Shown in pieces: positions 60,663 through 64,000 of a DNA stretch of 64,000 nt; position 1 is the stretch's first letter; each line of letters begins with the position of its first letter. Source of the DNA: CAVPDE01 sp963707125 (GTDB lineage Bacteria; Desulfobacterota; DSM-4660; Desulfatiglandales; HGW-15); the NCBI GenBank assembly GCA_963707125.1, contig CAVPOU010000019.1, forward strand, positions 62,001-126,000, read 5' to 3'. Under the pieces are notes generated by a model. It was not told the origin of the DNA. It made no database searches and was given only the letters and a program-made list of their open reading frames with translations. Position numbers and translations under genes: made by a program.

Positions 60663-62804
60663 ATGAGAAAATCACTAGTGATGCTGGTGAGCATAATTTT
60701 TCTTGCATTAGCCTGTCCATCAGCCGATGCGGCGATCAGTTGGGATTCAGCCTACTCCGTTTTTCATTACGGTGTTCAAAATAGCGGGCAATTTTACTAC
60801 TACGACCAGGTAACCCGCGACTATACCCCTAACTTCTCCACGGAAGCCGTAGAGGAGGCCACTTATGGGGCTACGGCATCGGCAAGCCTTGTTGGATTCA
60901 GCAATGTGCCTGGCGACATTTTGCTAAACGGCACGGCCAAGGGACCTAATGGAGGAGTCAGCCCACCGCTTGGTTTACAGGTTCAGGCCTTTGCGGAAAT
61001 CGTCCCCTCCTCTTTAACGCACCTGTGCCACATGGTGTCGATGTTGGGCAGAATGTCGTGTCCTATGTTACGAGACGGTTTCGAGTGACCAGTCGCAGCA
61101 TGAGGTCAGGGCCACCCTTAGCGGAGTGGTCAATTTCAATGACTCTTCGGCTCGGGGTCTTACCGGGCGACCCATTCGGTAGACAGGGACCGTGGAGTTA
61201 TATGAGAGCTTAGACGACTTTAACCAAGATATTCGCAAGGTTTACTCCTGGCCGCTTAACCAAAGCCCCAGCGCAATCAGTGGCTAATGTGAATCTCCTG
61301 ACGAGTACAAATGCGAGATACGAGTTGAAAATAGTGCTCACCCTTAAGAGCAAGTTGGTAAATTTTGTTATTGGTAACCCCATTACAATTTTTGGTGCGG
61401 TTCCGAGTGGTACCTACAAGATGGGCAGCAGCGTAAGCTCGCCTTTAGTGCTGACGGCGACTCTCTTTGACTTGAGCGAGGCCGTTAACGACGACGGCAT
61501 CGCTGCTGCTCCAGACAATTGCCCCATCTTTGATAATCCAGGTAATCCTCAGGCCGACGCTGATCGTGATGGTGTTGGGGATGTGTGTGACAATTGCCCT
61601 AGTGTTTCTAATCCAGGACAACAGGACTCTGACAACGATTACTTCGGAAACGCGTGCGATCAGTTGCCCCAGCGACCCTGCGAAGATAGTCCCCGGCATC
61701 TGCGGGTGCGGCGTCCCTGACACAGACTCTGACCGTGACGGTACCCCGGACTGTCACGATGGTTGTGATCTGGATCCTTTCAAGATAGCCCCCGGTGTAT
61801 GCGGGTGCGGTGTCCGTGACACAGACTTCGACCAAGACGGCACCCCGGACTGTAACGATTTGTGCCCCAACGACCCTGCGAAGACTGCCCCCGGTGTATG
61901 CGGGTGCGGCGTCCCTGACACAGACTCCGACCAAGACGGCACCCCGAACTGTAACGATGGTTGCGATCTGGATCCTTTCAAGATAGCCCCCGGTATATGC
62001 GGGTGCGGTATCCCTGACACAGACTCCGACCAAGACGGCACCCTGGACTGTGAAGATGGTTGCCCTCTGGATTTTTTCAAGATAGCCCCCGGTGTATGCG
62101 GGTGCGGTGTCCTTGACACAGACTCCGACCAAGACGGCACCCCGAACTGCAACGATTTGTGCCCCAACGACCCTGCCAAGACTGCTCCCGGCATATGCGG
62201 GTGCGGTGTGTCTGAGGACTGCAACGACCTGTGCCCCAACGACCCTGCCAAGACTGCCCCCGGTGTATGCGGATGCGGTGTCCCTGACACAGACTCCGAC
62301 CAAGACGGCACCCCGGACTGCAACGATTTGTGCCCCAACGACCCTGCGAAGACTGCCCCCGGCATATGCGGATGCGGTGTCCCTGACACAGACTCCGACC
62401 AAGACGGCACCCCGGACTGCAACGACCGGTGCCCCAACGACCCTGCCAAGACTGCCCCCGGTGTATGCGGGTGCGGTGTCCCTGACACAGACTCCGACCA
62501 AGACGGCACCCTGGACTGCAACGACCGGTGCCCCAACGACCCTGCCAAGACTACCCCCGGTGTATGCGGGTGCGGTGTCCCTGACACAGACTCCGACCAA
62601 GACGGCACCCCGGACTGCAACGACGGGTGCCCCAACGACCCTGCAAAGACTGCCCCCGGTGTATGCGGGTGCGGTGTCCGTGACAAGGATATCGATGGGG
62701 ATGGTACAGCGGACTGCATCGACCCGACCCCCGGAGCCACTGGAAGGGTTCCCCCCGGTGTCTTTATCCTGCTTCTGGTACGAATAGGGGATTTCGGATG
62801 TTAG
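60663..62804 (+). pseudogene. Secreted cysteine-rich repeat protein, copy 2, frameshifted
   Basis: It begins like copy 1 (MRKSLVMLVSIIFLALACPSADA, then ISWDSAYSVFHYGVQ and DYTPNFSTEAVEEATYGATAS), with frame changes near 61020, 61095, 61285 (an extra C in GGCTAATG) and 61660 (an extra T before TGCCCCAGCG). After two type 3 units (DNCPIFDNPGNPQADADRDGVGD) it switches to a different 33-aa repeat and ends PPGVFILLLVRIGDFGC. Probably a surface or matrix protein. The broken frames may reflect decay or read errors. Confidence 0.72.
61686..62745 (+). repeat. Array of about eleven 33-aa CGCG/DTDSDQDGTPD repeats
   Basis: Units read CNDLCPNDPAKTAPGVCGCG followed by VPDTDSDQDGTPD; each has about six Cys and an Asp-rich calcium-like loop. 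Two units use DLDPFKIAPG in place of PNDPAKTAPG, and one (near 62.20 kb) lacks the DTDSDQDGTP part (CGCGVSEDCND). Very high identity between units at the DNA level. Confidence 0.88.
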
Positions 62805-62816
62805 TCAGATGAATAC

Positions 62817-63971
62817 TTATGACGCGATGCTTTCCAAATAGGCCAGGTCTTTTTCTTGGGTGTTCTTGGTGCCGACGGCCACGATCATTTTCTTTGCCTG
62901 AGAATCCTTCTGGTAGTAGATCCTCCCGGAATAGGAGAAGGCCACCTCCAGAACGTTCATCTTGCCCCCTTTTCCGAAAACCTTTCGCCTGACGGGCACG
63001 GCGGACTCATCGTCATTAAGAGTTCGAATCACCTGTTCAGCTTTTAGCTGAAATTCATCCGTGAGGTCGATAAACCCTTCGAGTGCCCTGTCTGTAAAGG
63101 CCACGTTCTTGTAAAGGGCAGAAAGTCTTTTTCTGGTGGATTCAATTGTTTTTCTCTTCTTCCTCGGTTTCCCGGATGTCCGATCGATTTCCGTTCTAAG
63201 CTGGACGATTTGGTTCTCCAGTTCTTCTCTGAGCTGCTTCTGTTCGCCAAGTCCTGCCTCTTGCTTTTCGATCTCCTCTAGGAGCGCATCAACGTCAGTT
63301 GTCAAACCATCCTTGTCTCTTCTGAGAGCATCTATCCTCGCCAGGTATTCCGCCTCCTTTGCCTTGGCTGCCTTCGAACTTTCCTCCGCCTGGTCGAGTT
63401 GATCGGCAAGTCTCTGAACAAAACGCTTACGCTCTTTTTCCTCCTCTTCGGCCACCTTGATCCGCTTTCTTACAGACAGCCAGATCACCATCAGGGCTAC
63501 AAGAATGTAAAAGACCAGGATGCTGTTTGAAATCCAACTGTTTTGTCTGATCTGGGCCTTCACCGTCAGCATCAGACCGTCGCTCAGAATCTTAAAGTTC
63601 TCGGAGGCAACCTCCGTATATCGAAGCGAATCCCTAGGAAGTTCCGAGAAACTCTTCTCTTCCGAATCCACCTTGGTGGACTGAGTAGGATAAAGGATTC
63701 GGTCATCAACCGTCTTGACCACGATATTGATAACAAGCCCGAGGCGGAACCTGAGATCGCGCTTTAGATACTCACTGATGTTGCGATGAATCTCAACTTT
63801 TACCGAGTATCGACCCTCGTAAAGAGCAGCCAAATCCTGAATGATCACATCCTGGAGCGTGTTGAACTCTTTACTCTGCAGATATCGTTCCAAGACGTTC
63901 AGTGTCCCCAAGTAACAAATGGGAGACAGGAAAATGCACAAGAAGAGTATTTTATATGAGAAGTTCTTCAA
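62817..63971 (-). CDS. Membrane protein with coiled coil and C-terminal RelE-like domain
   Basis: A 384-aa protein: N-terminal helix (ILFLCIFLSPICYLGTLNVL), an extracytoplasmic domain (about 30-155), a second helix (SILVFYILVALMVIWLSV), a long coiled coil (about 185-285, EEEEKERKRFVQRLADQLDQAEES...) and a C-terminal domain (KRKVFGKGGKMNVLEVAFSY, GRIYYQKDSQAKKMIVAVGTKNTQEKDLAYLE) whose GRIYY...VGTKNTQ pattern recalls RelE/ParE-fold proteins. No toxin partner is visible. Possibly a membrane stress sensor. It is convergent with the repeat-protein gene; the start lies near the window end but the N-terminus appears complete. Confidence 0.8.
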   Translation of the reverse strand: MKNFSYKILFLCIFLSPICYLGTLNVLERYLQSKEFNTLQDVIIQDLAALYEGRYSVKVEIHRNISEYLKRDLRFRLGLVINIVVKTVDDRILYPTQSTKVDSEEKSFSELPRDSLRYTEVASENFKILSDGLMLTVKAQIRQNSWISNSILVFYILVALMVIWLSVRKRIKVAEEEEKERKRFVQRLADQLDQAEESSKAAKAKEAEYLARIDALRRDKDGLTTDVDALLEEIEKQEAGLGEQKQLREELENQIVQLRTEIDRTSGKPRKKRKTIESTRKRLSALYKNVAFTDRALEGFIDLTDEFQLKAEQVIRTLNDDESAVPVRRKVFGKGGKMNVLEVAFSYSGRIYYQKDSQAKKMIVAVGTKNTQEKDLAYLESIAS

Positions 63972-64000
63972 AGCCGGAAAACCGCCTGAAATCCAGTATC

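Noticed and set aside
61608..62740. Two long overlapping minus-strand frames of about 330 aa over the Cys-rich array
   Set aside because: Periodic antisense shadows of the 99-bp units; the plus-strand frame has the meaningful Cys and Asp pattern.

Overview
The window looks like a chromosomal segment of an uncultured anaerobic or facultative member of the Desulfobacterota (the old Deltaproteobacteria). This is inferred from several features: sigma-54-dependent promoters with an NtrC-type activator, MglA/roadblock GTPase signalling, a tungsten aldehyde:ferredoxin oxidoreductase fused to a ferredoxin, TRAP and Liv transporters, a cobalamin-controlled TonB system, and many small palindromic intergenic repeats. 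No rRNA, tRNA, CRISPR array or complete insertion sequence was found.

Layout. 1-10.9 kb (+): the end of lon, an NtrC-type sigma-54 activator, then a long operon preceded by a good -24/-12 promoter. The operon encodes a short histidine kinase, a roadblock protein, an MglA-like GTPase, two unrecognised partners, a zinc-ribbon/Cache/HAMP membrane sensor, a DUF4388-like protein, a PAS-PAS protein with a phosphorylatable helix but no ATPase domain, a receiver-DUF4388 protein and a second roadblock-like protein. I read it as a GTPase-centred two-component module. 10.9-18.1 kb (-): TonB/ExbD/ExbB and a cobalamin uptake system (ABC ATPase, permease, binding protein, outer-membrane receptor) under a cobalamin riboswitch with a terminator. 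The receptor and binding-protein genes carry single-base frameshifts. 18.7-22.7 kb (+): a heterodimeric ABC exporter with one degenerate ATP site. 22.7-28.1 kb (-): a visibly G+C-richer operon (panB, larA, a truncated IclR regulator, dctP, dctQ, dctM) that looks horizontally acquired. 28.2-35.5 kb: a VapBC-type toxin-antitoxin pair, a membrane methyltransferase, an omega-amidase-like hydrolase with an aminotransferase, a phosphate-transport operon (CBS, DUF47, PiT, kinase-less sensor) and a LysE exporter. 35.9-38.1 kb: gene debris (formyltransferase fragment, fused pseudopilin fragments) and small RRSGxDRR proteins. 38.3-47.6 kb: the branched-chain amino acid ABC system livKFGMH, an AOR-ferredoxin fusion and a divergent ornithine-cyclodeaminase-like gene, together suggesting amino-acid or organic-acid catabolism. 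47.6-64 kb: accessory regulatory and exported proteins (FHA-GAF, PilZ, DUF1573, PpiC, a NarL-type regulator, a HEAT-repeat protein), a 2.2-kb tandem duplication carrying decayed thrombospondin-type-3-like repeat proteins, and a coiled-coil membrane protein.

The most noteworthy observations are these. (1) A sigma-54 promoter drives the MglA/roadblock two-component operon next to an NtrC-type activator. (2) Three more sigma-54 promoters lie at 51.7, 53.4 and 56.5 kb, and two of them belong to a duplicated ~170-bp promoter block with a TTTNCC-N7-GGNAAA dyad. (3) A UGA codon sits exactly at a conserved Cys of a DUF1573 protein, followed by a stem-loop that fits the bacterial SECIS rules. (4) A MITE-like element has two copies flanked by apparent target-site duplications, one of them inserted at a sigma-54 transcription start. 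(5) Single-base frameshifts, mostly in homopolymer runs, break several otherwise well-conserved genes. These may be sequence errors rather than biology and should be checked first.
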